Source of the DNA: Sinorhizobium americanum
GTDB lineage: Bacteria; Pseudomonadota; Alphaproteobacteria; Rhizobiales; Rhizobiaceae
Length of the DNA stretch: 64,000 nucleotides
Direction of reading: 5' to 3'
Assembly (NCBI RefSeq): GCF_001651855.1
Contig: NZ_LNQC01000040.1
Coordinates: forward strand, 56,496-120,495
Within the stretch, counting starts at the first letter, position 1. Each line of letters starts with the position of its first letter. A program made the position numbers and the translations under genes. Below the pieces are notes generated by a model, which was not told where the DNA came from, made no database searches, and worked only from the letters and a program-made list of their open reading frames with translations. Of the stretch, positions 28,574-37,607 are shown one piece after another.

Positions 28574-29458
28574 ATGGAGCAGCACGTATCTGCGCAGCGC
28601 AGCAGTCCAGACGGCGGGGCCGAGCCGACGATCGCGGTCGCGCTTGGTGGTGGCGGTGCCCGCGGCTTCGCTCATATCCATGTCATTGCAGCGCTGGACG
28701 AGATGAGCATCCGACCTGTGGCGATCGCCGGCTCGTCGATCGGCGCGATCATGGGCGCGGGCATGGCGGCCGGCATGACCGGCAAGGAGATCCGGGACTA
28801 CACCTTTGCGACCGTCGGCAACCGCGGCGAAGTGCTGAACCGCCTGTGGCAGCTTCGGCCGAGCAGTCTGTCTGAGGCCGTGTCGAGCGGCTTCCGCTTC
28901 GGGCAGTTCAACATCGAACGGGTGCTGAAAGCCTTTCTGCCGCAGGCGATCCCGGCGCGCTTTTCCGACCTGCTGATACCGCTGAAAGTCACCGCGACCG
29001 ATTATTACGGGCAAAGCGAGCGCGTCTGCGAACAGGGCGACCTGCATAAGGCGATCGCCGCCTCTTGCGCCCTGCCGGCGATCTTCACGCCGGTGAAGAT
29101 CGAGGGGCGCGTGATGATCGATGGCGGCATGTACAATCCGGTGCCTTTCGACCACTTGCGCGACCTCGCCGACATCGTCATTGCCGTCGACGTCGTCGGC
29201 GGTCCCGATGGTGACGGCAAGACGATTCCGAGCCGCATCGACAGCCTGTTCGGCGCGAGCCAGTTGATGATGCAGTCGATCATCGCCATGAAGATGAAGG
29301 CAGGCGCCCCGGATATCCTGCTTCGCCCGGATGTCGGCCGCTTCCGCGCCCTGGATTTCCTGCGTGCCCGTGAAGTGCTCGCGGCGACGGCTGCCACGAA
29401 GGAACAATTGAAGCGGGCGCTCTCCGAACGAATCGAGCAATGGCAGGCGAATCGCTGA
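28574..29458 (+). CDS. Patatin-like phospholipase / esterase
   Basis: 294 aa, RssA/NTE-like bacterial patatin. The oxyanion loop is ALGGGGARGFAHIHVI, the nucleophile elbow AGSSIGAIMG (Ser55) and the catalytic Asp is in MIDGGMYNP. No signal peptide is visible, so it is probably cytoplasmic or membrane-associated. Lipid ester hydrolysis is expected; the substrate is unknown. It ends 27 bp from the convergent antiporter gene. Confidence 0.9.
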   Translation: MEQHVSAQRSSPDGGAEPTIAVALGGGGARGFAHIHVIAALDEMSIRPVAIAGSSIGAIMGAGMAAGMTGKEIRDYTFATVGNRGEVLNRLWQLRPSSLSEAVSSGFRFGQFNIERVLKAFLPQAIPARFSDLLIPLKVTATDYYGQSERVCEQGDLHKAIAASCALPAIFTPVKIEGRVMIDGGMYNPVPFDHLRDLADIVIAVDVVGGPDGDGKTIPSRIDSLFGASQLMMQSIIAMKMKAGAPDILLRPDVGRFRALDFLRAREVLAATAATKEQLKRALSERIEQWQANR

Positions 29459-29485
29459 TTTCCGCCCGCCGCACCGCGTTCCGGC

Positions 29486-31342
29486 TCAGTCGGCACGGGC
29501 CAGCGTTTCGCCGGCTCGTTCATTGTCCCCTGTCGGAAGCTGGGGCAGGATGCGCTCCTCGGTCTCCGCCGTGTGGTTGACGTCACGTTTCGGCTTGACC
29601 AGCGGTTCCGGCCGCACCGGCTCTGAATGCAGCATGTGGCGTCCGGCCGTGATGCCCTCGGCCTCCTGCAGCACCAGACGCGCCTCGTCGCGGCGGCGGA
29701 TGTCGTCCATGATGGCGATCGCTTCCTCGCCGTTGACGCCGAGCGCCTCGATCGTCTTGCGGCCGAACAGCAGGCCGGACTCGAAAGTCTCGCGCAACTC
29801 GTATTCGACGCCCTGGGCGCGCAGTTCCAGCGTATGCAGGCGATCGTAGGAACGCGCAAAGATCCGGGCGTTCGGGTATTCCGCCTGGACGAGGTTGATG
29901 ATCCTGTCGGTGATCTCCTTCTTCTGTGTACAGACCGCGACAATCTTCGCCTTCTCGATGCCGGCCGCCCGCAGGACGTCGAGCCGCGTGCCGTCGCCGA
30001 AATAGATGCGGAAGCCGAAGGTCGCAGCCTGGCGGACGCGCGCGGCGGAATGGTCGATGATCGTCACGTCGCGGCCGCCGGCCAGAAGGATTTGCGCGGC
30101 AATTTGCCCGAAGCGTGAAAAGCCGATCATCAGGACGTCGGCGCCGGCGCCTTCGAAATCCTCCTCGATCTCGTCTTCCATATCATCCTGTTCGCGCAGC
30201 AACCGCCGCGAAATGAGCGCCGCAACCGGCGTCAAGGCCATCGAAAGCGTGACGATCGCGACGAGCAAGGAGGCGACGCCTTGCGTGAAGACCCCTGCAA
30301 CGGCGGCGGCCGTGAAGAGCACGAAGCCGAATTCGCCGCCCTGCGGCAGCAGCAGGCCGATCCGCACCGCATCATTGTGGTGGGAACCGGTCGCGCGGCA
30401 AAGGCCGTAGAGAACCAGACTTTTCACCGCCATTAGCAGCGGCACGGCGATGAGGATCAAGAGATAGTTCTCGGCGACGACGCCGAGTTGCAGCGACAGC
30501 CCGACCGCCATGAAGAACAATGCCTGAAGGATGCCGCGAAACGGCTCTATATCGGCCTCGAGTTCATGGCGGTAGGAGGATTCCGCGAGCAGCACGCCCG
30601 CGAGGAAGGCGCCCATCGCCATCGAAAGGCCGGCCAATTGCATCATCGTCGCCGCTCCCATGACGACAAGCAGCGCGGCGGCGATCATCACGTCCCGCGC
30701 CCCGGTGCGGGCGATCACCTGGAACAGCGGATTGAGCAGGTAGCGGCCCGCCGCATAAAGGGCGGCAATCGCGGCGATCGCAAGCGCGAAGTCTTCGAAC
30801 GGCGTGGTTGTCGCCTCTGGCGCGCGCGTCGCCATCAACGGGATCAAGGCGAGTAGCGGAACGATCGCCAGGTCCTGGAGCAGGAGGATGGAAAAGGCGC
30901 GCTGACCGTAGCGCGTGTTGGTATCGTTGTTCTCTTCGAGGATCTGCATGGCGAAGGCCGTCGACGAAAGCGCCAGGCCAAAGCCGGCAATAACGCTGCC
31001 GGTCCAAGGGAGCAGGTCGAAGAACTCGATGAGGAAAGACAGAACGAGGCCTGTCGCCACCACTTGCGCCGTGCCCAGGCCGAAAATGTCGCGCCGCATC
31101 TGCCAAAGTCGCGACGGCTTCAACTCGAGGCCGATGATGAACAGCAGGAAGACGACGCCGAGCTCCGATACGTGAAGAATCTCTTCGCCCTCGGTAATCG
31201 ACTGGGCGACCGGACCGATGACGATGCCTGCGGCGAGATAGCCGAGAATCGTTCCGAGCCCGAGACGTTTGAACAGCGGCGCAGCAACGACGGCGCCGCC
31301 GAGCAACATCAGCGCCTGGGTGTAGAGGATCGGTGTCTGCAT
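29486..31342 (-). CDS. CPA2 monovalent cation:proton antiporter (KefB/KefC type)
   Basis: 618 aa. The N-terminal half is a Na_H_Exchanger domain of about 12 helices (LLGGAVVAAPLFKRLGLG, GLELKPSRLW, GFGLALSSTAFAMQIL and LPQGGEFGFVLF). Then comes an RCK/TrkA-N domain (VLMIGFSRFGQIAAQILL, then YFGDGTRLDVLRAAG), as in glutathione-gated K+ efflux systems. The extreme C-terminus (about 580-618) is polar and probably disordered. No KefF/KefG-like ancillary oxidoreductase gene is adjacent. It is likely involved in K+ efflux and pH or electrophile stress. Confidence 0.9.
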   Translation of the reverse strand: MQTPILYTQALMLLGGAVVAAPLFKRLGLGTILGYLAAGIVIGPVAQSITEGEEILHVSELGVVFLLFIIGLELKPSRLWQMRRDIFGLGTAQVVATGLVLSFLIEFFDLLPWTGSVIAGFGLALSSTAFAMQILEENNDTNTRYGQRAFSILLLQDLAIVPLLALIPLMATRAPEATTTPFEDFALAIAAIAALYAAGRYLLNPLFQVIARTGARDVMIAAALLVVMGAATMMQLAGLSMAMGAFLAGVLLAESSYRHELEADIEPFRGILQALFFMAVGLSLQLGVVAENYLLILIAVPLLMAVKSLVLYGLCRATGSHHNDAVRIGLLLPQGGEFGFVLFTAAAVAGVFTQGVASLLVAIVTLSMALTPVAALISRRLLREQDDMEDEIEEDFEGAGADVLMIGFSRFGQIAAQILLAGGRDVTIIDHSAARVRQAATFGFRIYFGDGTRLDVLRAAGIEKAKIVAVCTQKKEITDRIINLVQAEYPNARIFARSYDRLHTLELRAQGVEYELRETFESGLLFGRKTIEALGVNGEEAIAIMDDIRRRDEARLVLQEAEGITAGRHMLHSEPVRPEPLVKPKRDVNHTAETEERILPQLPTGDNERAGETLARAD

Positions 31343-31442
31343 TGCGCGTGGCTTTCATCATGGAGGCTCTCTGACCTGCCCTTGGCGGGCGAGGCGAGGC
31401 GGAATGTCGTACTATGCGGAGAGGGGAATCATCGTGATGCCC

Positions 31443-31470
31443 TTGATGCTTGCTCCAGTGCACAATAAAT
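31443..31470 (+). promoter_or_regulatory. Candidate sigma-70 promoter of pmbA
   Basis: TTGATG (31443-31448) and ATAAAT (31465-31470) are separated by 16 bases, 25 bp before the chosen pmbA start and within the 152-bp region divergent from the antiporter gene. The -10 is imperfect, so this is a pattern match only. Confidence 0.3.
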
Positions 31471-31494
31471 GGGGCAGGAATGAAAGGCCTAATC

Positions 31495-32841
31495 ATGTCC
31501 GAGACGATCGATTCCGCCATCCTCGAGAACCGCGCCGCCGAACTGGTGGACCGTGCGCGGCAGGCCGGTGCGGAGGCCGCCGATGCGGTCGTCGTGCGCG
31601 GCCGCTCCCGCTCGGTTTCGGTGCGGCTCGGCAAGGTCGAGGCGACGGAGGCCTCCGAAAGCGACGATTTTTCGCTGCGCGTCTTCGTAGGGCGGCGTGT
31701 CGCCAGCGTCTCGGCCAATCCGGGCTTTGATCTGAAGGTCCTGGCGGAGCGTGCCGTGGCGATGGCCAAGGCCTCGCCAGAGGATCCTTACGCGTCGCTC
31801 GCCGATCCCGAGCGTTTGGCGAGATCCTATCCGGACCTGGATCTTTTCGACACGCGCGAGGTTTCGAGCGAGGCGCTCACCGAAGCGGCGCTTGCAGCCG
31901 AGGCGGCGGCGCTTTCGGTGTCCGGCGTCACCAATTCGAGCGGCGCCAGCGCTTCCGCCGGCATGGGCGGGCTCGTGCTGGTGACGTCGCACGGGTTCTC
32001 AGGCTCCTATATGGCGACCCGGTTCGGCCGCTCCGTCAGCGCCATCGCCGGCCAAGGCACCAAAATGGAGCGCGACTACGACTATGACAGCCGACTCTAT
32101 TTCGATGAACTTCGCAGCGCCGACGATATCGGACGCGTGGCCGGCGAGCGGGCCGTGGCGCGCCTCAACCCGCGGCAGGTCGCGACCGCCAAGAACGTGA
32201 CCGTCGTCTTCGATCCGCGCATGGCGCGAGGCTTCGTCGGACATCTGGCAGGTGCCATCAATGGCGCCTCGGTCGCCCGCAAGACGAGCTTCCTCAGGGA
32301 CATGATGGGCAAGCAGATCATGAAGGCGGGGATTGCGGTGACGGACGATCCGCAGATCGTGCGCGGCTCCTCGTCGCGCCCCTTCGACGGCGAGGGGGTC
32401 GCCGGCTCGAAGCTGTCCATGGTCGAGGACGGCGTGCTGAAGCACTGGTTCCTCTCGACGTCCGCGGCGCGTGAACTAGGGCTGGAGACCAACGGGCGCG
32501 GCGTCCGTGGCGGCCCGGCGGTCAATCCGGCCTCAACCAACCTCGCCCTCGAACCGGGGACGATTTCCCGCGACGACCTGATCCGCGGCGTCGGCACGGG
32601 GTTCTACGTCACCGAGCTCATCGGCCAGGGCGTCAACATGGTGACCGGCGAGTACAGCCGCGGCGCCTCCGGCTTCTGGATCGAAAACGGCGAGATCACC
32701 TTCCCCGTATCGGAGGTGACGATCGCTTCCAACCTCAAGCACATGTTCATGGCCTTGACGCCTGCCGACGACATCGACAGGAAGTTCGGTACCGCCGCAC
32801 CGACTCTCGCGATCGAAGGCATGACACTTGCCGGAACTTGA
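31495..32841 (+). CDS. pmbA: TldD/PmbA family metalloprotease-related protein PmbA
   Basis: 448 aa from ATG 31495 (AAAGG 9 bp upstream; in-frame starts at 31450 and 31480 are less likely). The fold is seen in GAEAADAVVVRGRSRSVSV, the Arg/Glu-rich N-terminal half, and FDPRMARGFVGHLAGAINGA and GVGTGFYVTELIGQGVN in the C-terminal half. As in PmbA/TldE, the HExxH zinc motif of TldD is absent, so this is the non-catalytic partner of a TldD encoded elsewhere. The complex degrades unfolded peptides and matures microcin-like peptides in enterics. Confidence 0.9.
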   Translation: MSETIDSAILENRAAELVDRARQAGAEAADAVVVRGRSRSVSVRLGKVEATEASESDDFSLRVFVGRRVASVSANPGFDLKVLAERAVAMAKASPEDPYASLADPERLARSYPDLDLFDTREVSSEALTEAALAAEAAALSVSGVTNSSGASASAGMGGLVLVTSHGFSGSYMATRFGRSVSAIAGQGTKMERDYDYDSRLYFDELRSADDIGRVAGERAVARLNPRQVATAKNVTVVFDPRMARGFVGHLAGAINGASVARKTSFLRDMMGKQIMKAGIAVTDDPQIVRGSSSRPFDGEGVAGSKLSMVEDGVLKHWFLSTSAARELGLETNGRGVRGGPAVNPASTNLALEPGTISRDDLIRGVGTGFYVTELIGQGVNMVTGEYSRGASGFWIENGEITFPVSEVTIASNLKHMFMALTPADDIDRKFGTAAPTLAIEGMTLAGT

Positions 32842-32905
32842 GTCCGGACCGTACGTTCCGCCAGTTGGAGGCGCGTGGGATCGTCCCGGCGCCTGAAGGA
32901 GACGA

Positions 32906-33724
32906 ATGTCAGAAGCAGCCCTCCAGACCGCGCCCAGTTGGGACGAGGATCTCAAGCTTATCCTTGCCGCAGCGGTGGCAGCAGGCGATACGGCGCTCGG
33001 CTATTTCCGAAAGACCGTGGACGTCCGCTGGAAAAATGAGGGCCGCTCCCCCGTGAGCGAGGCCGATCTTGCAGCAAACGATATCCTGAAGACAAGGCTG
33101 CTTGCCGCGCGAGCCGATTACGGCTGGCTTTCGGAGGAAACCGACGACGATGCGACGCGCCTTTCCCGCGACACCGTCTTCGTCGTCGATCCGATCGACG
33201 GCACGCGTGCCTTCATCTCCGGCAAGGACCTCTGGTGCGTCAGCGTTGCCGTCGTTCACCAGGGCCAGCCGACGGCGGGCGTGCTCTATGCGCCGGCGCT
33301 CGGGGAAATCTACCAGGCGACGCTCGACGGGGAGGCCCGTAAGAACGATGCGGCGATTAGGGTGCGTGACCCCTTGCCGAATGAGCGGCTGCAGGTGGCC
33401 ATGGCCGAGGACATCGCGGGCAAGCTTGCCGCCCCCTATCGCGACAGGCTGGCGCGCGTGCCGCACGTGCCGTCGCTCGCCTACCGCTTGGCGATGATCG
33501 CCGACGGCCGCATCGACGGTACGATCGTCAAGAAGAACGCCCATGATTGGGATTTGGCGGCCGCCGATCTCATTTTGGCGCGCGCCGGCGGGGCGCTCCG
33601 CGGCCTGGACGGCACACCCCTGTCCTACAATCGCCCCATTGTCAGTCATGGAGTTCTCGGGGCCGGCTCCGGGCCGGCGCTGCCGGCATTGCTCGCCGCC
33701 TCCAAGCCGTTCGACGCCCATTGA
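32906..33724 (+). CDS. Inositol-monophosphatase family 3'(2'),5'-bisphosphate nucleotidase-like protein (CysQ type)
   Basis: 272 aa; GAAGGAGA precedes the start by 4 bp. The metal site is complete: SEETDDD, FVVDPIDGTRAFISG and HDWDLAAADLILARAGG. These signatures cover inositol phosphatases, CysQ and histidinol-phosphatase-like members, so the substrate (PAP, inositol phosphate or another sugar phosphate) is open. It starts 64 bp after pmbA and is followed by a DUF4170 gene and the Kdo transferase gene, suggesting an envelope-linked transcription unit. Confidence 0.85.
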   Translation: MSEAALQTAPSWDEDLKLILAAAVAAGDTALGYFRKTVDVRWKNEGRSPVSEADLAANDILKTRLLAARADYGWLSEETDDDATRLSRDTVFVVDPIDGTRAFISGKDLWCVSVAVVHQGQPTAGVLYAPALGEIYQATLDGEARKNDAAIRVRDPLPNERLQVAMAEDIAGKLAAPYRDRLARVPHVPSLAYRLAMIADGRIDGTIVKKNAHDWDLAAADLILARAGGALRGLDGTPLSYNRPIVSHGVLGAGSGPALPALLAASKPFDAH

Positions 33725-33782
33725 CCTTTGGGTGCGAATGCCGCAAACCAACGCCGACGTTTCAAAGAACAATGGGAACACA

Positions 33783-34019
33783 ATGGCTCAGAATACCGAG
33801 AAGAAGCAGCTCTTGCACCTTGTCTTCGGCGGCGAGTTGACGACGCTCACCGACGTGCAGTTCCGCGATCTCAACGACCTCGATATCGTCGGTATCTTCC
33901 CCGACTACGAAAGCGCTCATGTCGCCTGGAAGGCCAAGGCGCAGATGACAGTCGACAACGCCCATATGCGCTATTTCATCGTCCACATGCACCGGCTGCT
34001 CGACCCGGAAAATGATTGA
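33783..34019 (+). CDS. DUF4170 domain protein
   Basis: 78 aa from ATG 33783. It is a small soluble protein with the DUF4170 pattern: HLVFGGELTTLTDVQFRDL, VGIFPDYESAHVAWKAKAQ and YFIVHMHRLLDP. The function is unknown. It lies 58 bp after the phosphatase gene and 33 bp before waaA on the same strand, a placement conserved in rhizobia as far as I recall, which hints at a link with lipopolysaccharide core synthesis. Confidence 0.85.
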   Translation: MAQNTEKKQLLHLVFGGELTTLTDVQFRDLNDLDIVGIFPDYESAHVAWKAKAQMTVDNAHMRYFIVHMHRLLDPEND

Positions 34020-34052
34020 TGTCTTGGTGAGCGCGGGTAAGGGCGAGCGTTG

Positions 34053-35366
34053 ATGAGCAGCCTGCGCGCACGGCTTGCGCTTTCCACCTATCGCTGGATC
34101 GGCACGGCGATCTACCCGTTCGTCGGGCCCTACCTGGCCCTGCGCGCTGCAAAGGGCAAGGAGGATCCGGCCCGCCGCCGCGAGCGCTACGGCCACGCGA
34201 GCGCGCCGCGCCCGCCCGGGCCGCTCGTCTGGTTTCATGCCGCGAGCGTCGGCGAGACGGTCGCGGTAACCCCGTTGATAAAGGAAATCCGCCGCAGCGG
34301 CATTGCCGTGGTCCTGACCACCGGGACGACCACCTCGGCGCGGGTGGCAGCCGAGCGCCTCGGCAAGGCGGTCATCCATCAATATGTGCCGCTCGATTTC
34401 AAACCGGCCGTCAGCCGTTTCCTCGAATATTGGCAGCCGGACCTGGCGATCATCGCCGAATCCGAAATCTGGCCGATGACGATCGTCGAACTGGGCCGGC
34501 GCCACATTCCCCAGGTTCTGGTCAATGCGCGTCTGTCCGACCGAACCTTCGCCCGTTGGAAGAAACGGCCATCGCTCGCCGATGCGCTCTTCGAGAACCT
34601 CGCGCTCGTCATCGCCCAGTCGGACGTCGATGCGGAGCGCTTCCGCACGCTCGGCGCGCTGCCGGTGATGGTCTCGGGCAATCTCAAGGTCGATACCGAC
34701 GCGCCGCCGCACGACCCGCAGGCATTGCGCGACTATGCGCAGCAGATCGGTTCGCGCAAGACCTGGGCGGCAATCTCCACCTTCGACGGCGAGGAGGAGG
34801 CGGCCGGTGTCGTCCATCAAGCTCTGAAGCCGCGCAACGGTCTCTTGACCATCGTCGTACCGCGTCATCCCGAGCGCGGCGATGCCGTCGAAGCGGCGTT
34901 GACCGCCAAGGGGCTCAAGGTCGCCCGCCGTACGCGGGGCGATCGCCTGACGCCGGACGTCGACATTTTTCTCGGCGACACGATCGGCGAGATGGGGCTC
35001 TATCTGCGGCTGACCGAGGTGGCCTTCGTCGGCCGTTCGCTCTTTGCCGAGGGCGGGCAGAATCCGCTGGAGCCGGCCATGCTCGGCTGCGCGGTGCTTT
35101 CGGGTGGCAGCGTCCAGAACTTCCGCGAGACCTACCAGATGCTTGCCAAAAACGGCAGCGCCAAGATCGTCCGCGACGTCGAAATGCTGGCGAAGGGCGT
35201 CAACTACCTTCTCGGCAACGACGACATGCGTCGCTCGATGATCGACGCGGGGCTTGAAACCGTGCAACAGATGCGCGGCGCATTGACGGCGACGATGAAG
35301 GGGCTCGAACCCTATATCAATCCGCTCGTGGTAAAGGCGCGGCTGGAGCCGCGCGTCGAAAGCTGA
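34053..35366 (+). CDS. waaA: 3-deoxy-D-manno-octulosonic acid (Kdo) transferase WaaA/KdtA
   Basis: 437 aa from ATG 34053 (a TTG lies one codon earlier). It adds Kdo to lipid IVA on the inner face of the inner membrane. The N-terminal helix anchors it; GPLVWFHAASVGETVAVTPLI carries the catalytic Glu, followed by VVLTTGTTTSARVA, DLAIIAESEIWPMTI and VNARLSDRTFARWKK. The C-terminal GT-B domain has VPRHPERGDAV and EGGQNPLEPAMLG. It belongs to a run with the HAD phosphatase and lpxK. Confidence 0.95.
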   Translation: MSSLRARLALSTYRWIGTAIYPFVGPYLALRAAKGKEDPARRRERYGHASAPRPPGPLVWFHAASVGETVAVTPLIKEIRRSGIAVVLTTGTTTSARVAAERLGKAVIHQYVPLDFKPAVSRFLEYWQPDLAIIAESEIWPMTIVELGRRHIPQVLVNARLSDRTFARWKKRPSLADALFENLALVIAQSDVDAERFRTLGALPVMVSGNLKVDTDAPPHDPQALRDYAQQIGSRKTWAAISTFDGEEEAAGVVHQALKPRNGLLTIVVPRHPERGDAVEAALTAKGLKVARRTRGDRLTPDVDIFLGDTIGEMGLYLRLTEVAFVGRSLFAEGGQNPLEPAMLGCAVLSGGSVQNFRETYQMLAKNGSAKIVRDVEMLAKGVNYLLGNDDMRRSMIDAGLETVQQMRGALTATMKGLEPYINPLVVKARLEPRVES

Positions 35367-35380
35367 AAACGGACGGGACC

Positions 35381-36085
35381 ATGACTGCGGGCAACGGCAT
35401 CGTCGGCATATTGTTCGATAAGGACGGTACGCTTCTCGACTACGCGAAGAGCTGGGTTCCCGTGAACTACGAACTAGCGCGAATTGCCGCCAAGGATGAC
35501 GATGCGCTCGCAAGAGTTCTGCTTCGGGCCGGCGGCATGGACCCGGATACGGGCCACGTCGCACCCGACAGCCTGCTCGCCGCCGGTAACACGGTCGAGA
35601 TTGCGACCGGCATGGTCGAGGCCGGCGCGCCGTATACGGTGGAGGAACTGACGGCGCTGTTTGACGGCCTCTTTGCGAACTCCGCCGACTATGCGGTGCC
35701 GGTGACCGATCTCGGCGCCTTTTTCGCCGCCCTGCATGCGAAGGGCTACCGCCTCGGCGTCGCCTCGAGCGACAATGAACGCTCCATCCGCGAGACGGCG
35801 AAGCGCTTCGGCTTCGACACCTATCTGCACTACATCGCCGGCTACGACAGCGGTTATGGCGTCAAGCCGCAGCCGGGCATGGTGCTCGGCTTCTGCGCCG
35901 CGACCGGGCTGACGCCTCAGCAGGTGGCGGTGGTCGGAGACAACAATCACGATATGCATATGGGCCGCGCTGCCGGGGCCGGCCTGACCATTGCGGTTCT
36001 GACCGGCACCGGCTCGCGTCAGTCGCTGGCCGGGGCTTCCGACCATTGCTTGGCCGATATCACCGAGCTTGAAGCAGTGCTCTGA
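35381..36085 (+). CDS. HAD family hydrolase (Gph-like phosphatase)
   Basis: 234 aa. It has the HAD nucleophile motif [16 protein letters not shown], motif [12 protein letters not shown], the Lys in [12 protein letters not shown] and motif [23 protein letters not shown]. The helical cap between motifs I and II makes it class I, like phosphoglycolate phosphatase. It starts 14 bp after waaA, and the reading frame of the next unit opens before its stop, so it is surely cotranscribed with waaA and lpxK. A role on a Kdo or lipid A intermediate is suggested by position only. Confidence 0.85.
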   Translation: MTAGNGIVGILFDKDGTLLDYAKSWVPVNYELARIAAKDDDALARVLLRAGGMDPDTGHVAPDSLLAAGNTVEIATGMVEAGAPYTVEELTALFDGLFANSADYAVPVTDLGAFFAALHAKGYRLGVASSDNERSIRETAKRFGFDTYLHYIAGYDSGYGVKPQPGMVLGFCAATGLTPQQVAVVGDNNHDMHMGRAAGAGLTIAVLTGTGSRQSLAGASDHCLADITELEAVL

Positions 36086-36218
36086 CTCCGTTGACCGGCT
36101 TGCCTTTTTTCGCATTCTGAAGTCTCTTGTGGCGTCGTCGGCCCATGGCCGGCAGAGACGGGTCAGGAGCGCCTCCCGGCGCATGAAGCAGCAAGAGCCG
36201 CGGAGGCAGCACAGTCAA

Positions 36219-37259
36219 ATGGTTTCCGAAGCGCCTCCGTTCTGGTGGACAAAGGCCGATTGGCGGGCCTATGTGCTCTGGCCTTTCTCCTGGGTCTACG
36301 GCCGCGTCGCCGCCATCCGCATGGACCGGGCGCGCCGCGCCATGCCGCCCGTGCCGCTGATCTGCGTCGGCAACTTCACCGTCGGCGGCGCCGGCAAGAC
36401 ACCCACGGCGATCGCGCTGGCGCAGGCGGCCAAGGCGCGGGGGCTGAAACCAGGATTCCTAAGCCGCGGCTATGGCGGCTCTCTGGACGTGACGACGATC
36501 GTCGATCCCGCCCATCACCGGGCGAGGGACGTCGGCGACGAGCCGCTGCTGCTTGCGCGCGAGGCCCTGACCGTAGTGTGCCGCCGCCGCGTCGACGGTG
36601 CTCGCAGGCTCGCTGCCGAAGGCGCCGACATCATCATCATGGACGATGGCTTCCAGAGCGCTCGTCTTACCTTCGATTTCGCGCTGCTGGTGATCGATTC
36701 CATTCGCGGCATCGGCAACGGCCATCTGGTGCCCTCCGGGCCGGTCAGGGCGCCGATCGCCGACCAGCTTCGCCACGCTACGGCGCTCCTGAAGATTGGC
36801 CACGGTCCGGCCGCCGATCGCCTGATCCGCCGTGCGGCGCGCGCCGGAAAGGCCGTCTTTGTCGGCGACACGGTGCGGCTCGACGATCAATCGCTCTCCG
36901 GCGTCAAGGTACTGGCCTGGGCGGGCATTGCCGATCCGGAGAAGTTCTACCGAACGGTCCGCGATACCGGCGCGATCGTCGAGGAGACGCGGAGCTTCCC
37001 GGATCATCACCATTTTTCAGAGGATGAGATCGCCGATCTTATCGATCATGCCGAGAGCCGGGGCTACACGCTGGTGACCACGGCCAAGGACATGGTCCGT
37101 CTCGAGCTCGGCCACGGGCGAGCGGCGGAACTCGCCGCCAAAAGCCGGGTCATCGAGATCGAGGTGCGTTTCGACGATCCGTTAGCGCCCGCCAAGATCA
37201 TCGAGGCGACGCTTGTCGCGGCGCGGGCGCGCAAACTGCATGCGACGGGAAGGCTCTGA
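36219..37259 (+). CDS. lpxK: Tetraacyldisaccharide 4'-kinase LpxK
   Basis: 346 aa from ATG 36219, with CGGAGG 12 bp upstream; the frame is open back to 36069 but that part lacks LpxK features. It phosphorylates the 4' position of the lipid A disaccharide. A membrane-associated N-terminal helix is followed by the Walker A motif [19 protein letters not shown], then [32 protein letters not shown] and a C-terminal [12 protein letters not shown]. Its stop is 10 bp from the stop of the convergent DUF2093 gene. Confidence 0.95.
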   Translation: MVSEAPPFWWTKADWRAYVLWPFSWVYGRVAAIRMDRARRAMPPVPLICVGNFTVGGAGKTPTAIALAQAAKARGLKPGFLSRGYGGSLDVTTIVDPAHHRARDVGDEPLLLAREALTVVCRRRVDGARRLAAEGADIIIMDDGFQSARLTFDFALLVIDSIRGIGNGHLVPSGPVRAPIADQLRHATALLKIGHGPAADRLIRRAARAGKAVFVGDTVRLDDQSLSGVKVLAWAGIADPEKFYRTVRDTGAIVEETRSFPDHHHFSEDEIADLIDHAESRGYTLVTTAKDMVRLELGHGRAAELAAKSRVIEIEVRFDDPLAPAKIIEATLVAARARKLHATGRL

Positions 37260-37269
37260 AATAGATGCC

Positions 37270-37503
37270 TCAGGGCTGCCGGCCGGACAGCGCCCCGGCA
37301 CGCCGTTCGGCTTCGAGCGAGGCGGCGGCGTCGATGTAGGGCTCCTGCCGCACCACGCTCCAATAGCGAAGCTCATCCACCGGAATGGCCTTGCCGGTCG
37401 TGGCACAGATAACATGCGAGCCGGCCAGCACGATCTGAAAGTCGCCATCGAGATAACGGATTTTCGCTTCGCGAGAGGAATTTCCGTCAAAGCGGTTCAT
37501 CAT
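37270..37503 (-). CDS. DUF2093 domain protein
   Basis: 77 aa from ATG 37503 (a second ATG follows directly). It is a small soluble protein with the DUF2093 pattern: AKIRYLDGDFQIVLAGSHVICATTGKAIPVDELRYWSV. The function is unknown. The frame extends upstream into mutL territory, but those residues are shadow. It lies 105 bp downstream of the mutL stop on the same strand. Confidence 0.85.
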   Translation of the reverse strand: MMNRFDGNSSREAKIRYLDGDFQIVLAGSHVICATTGKAIPVDELRYWSVVRQEPYIDAAASLEAERRAGALSGRQP

Positions 37504-37607
37504 TTGCGTGCTTGCCTCGTCAATGCCCGTTCCCTGATCTATCCCGCCGTTCGCGAAAAGACCAGTCAAATTCGAAACCGCGCTAACATGGCCGCGACAC
37601 CGCAATG

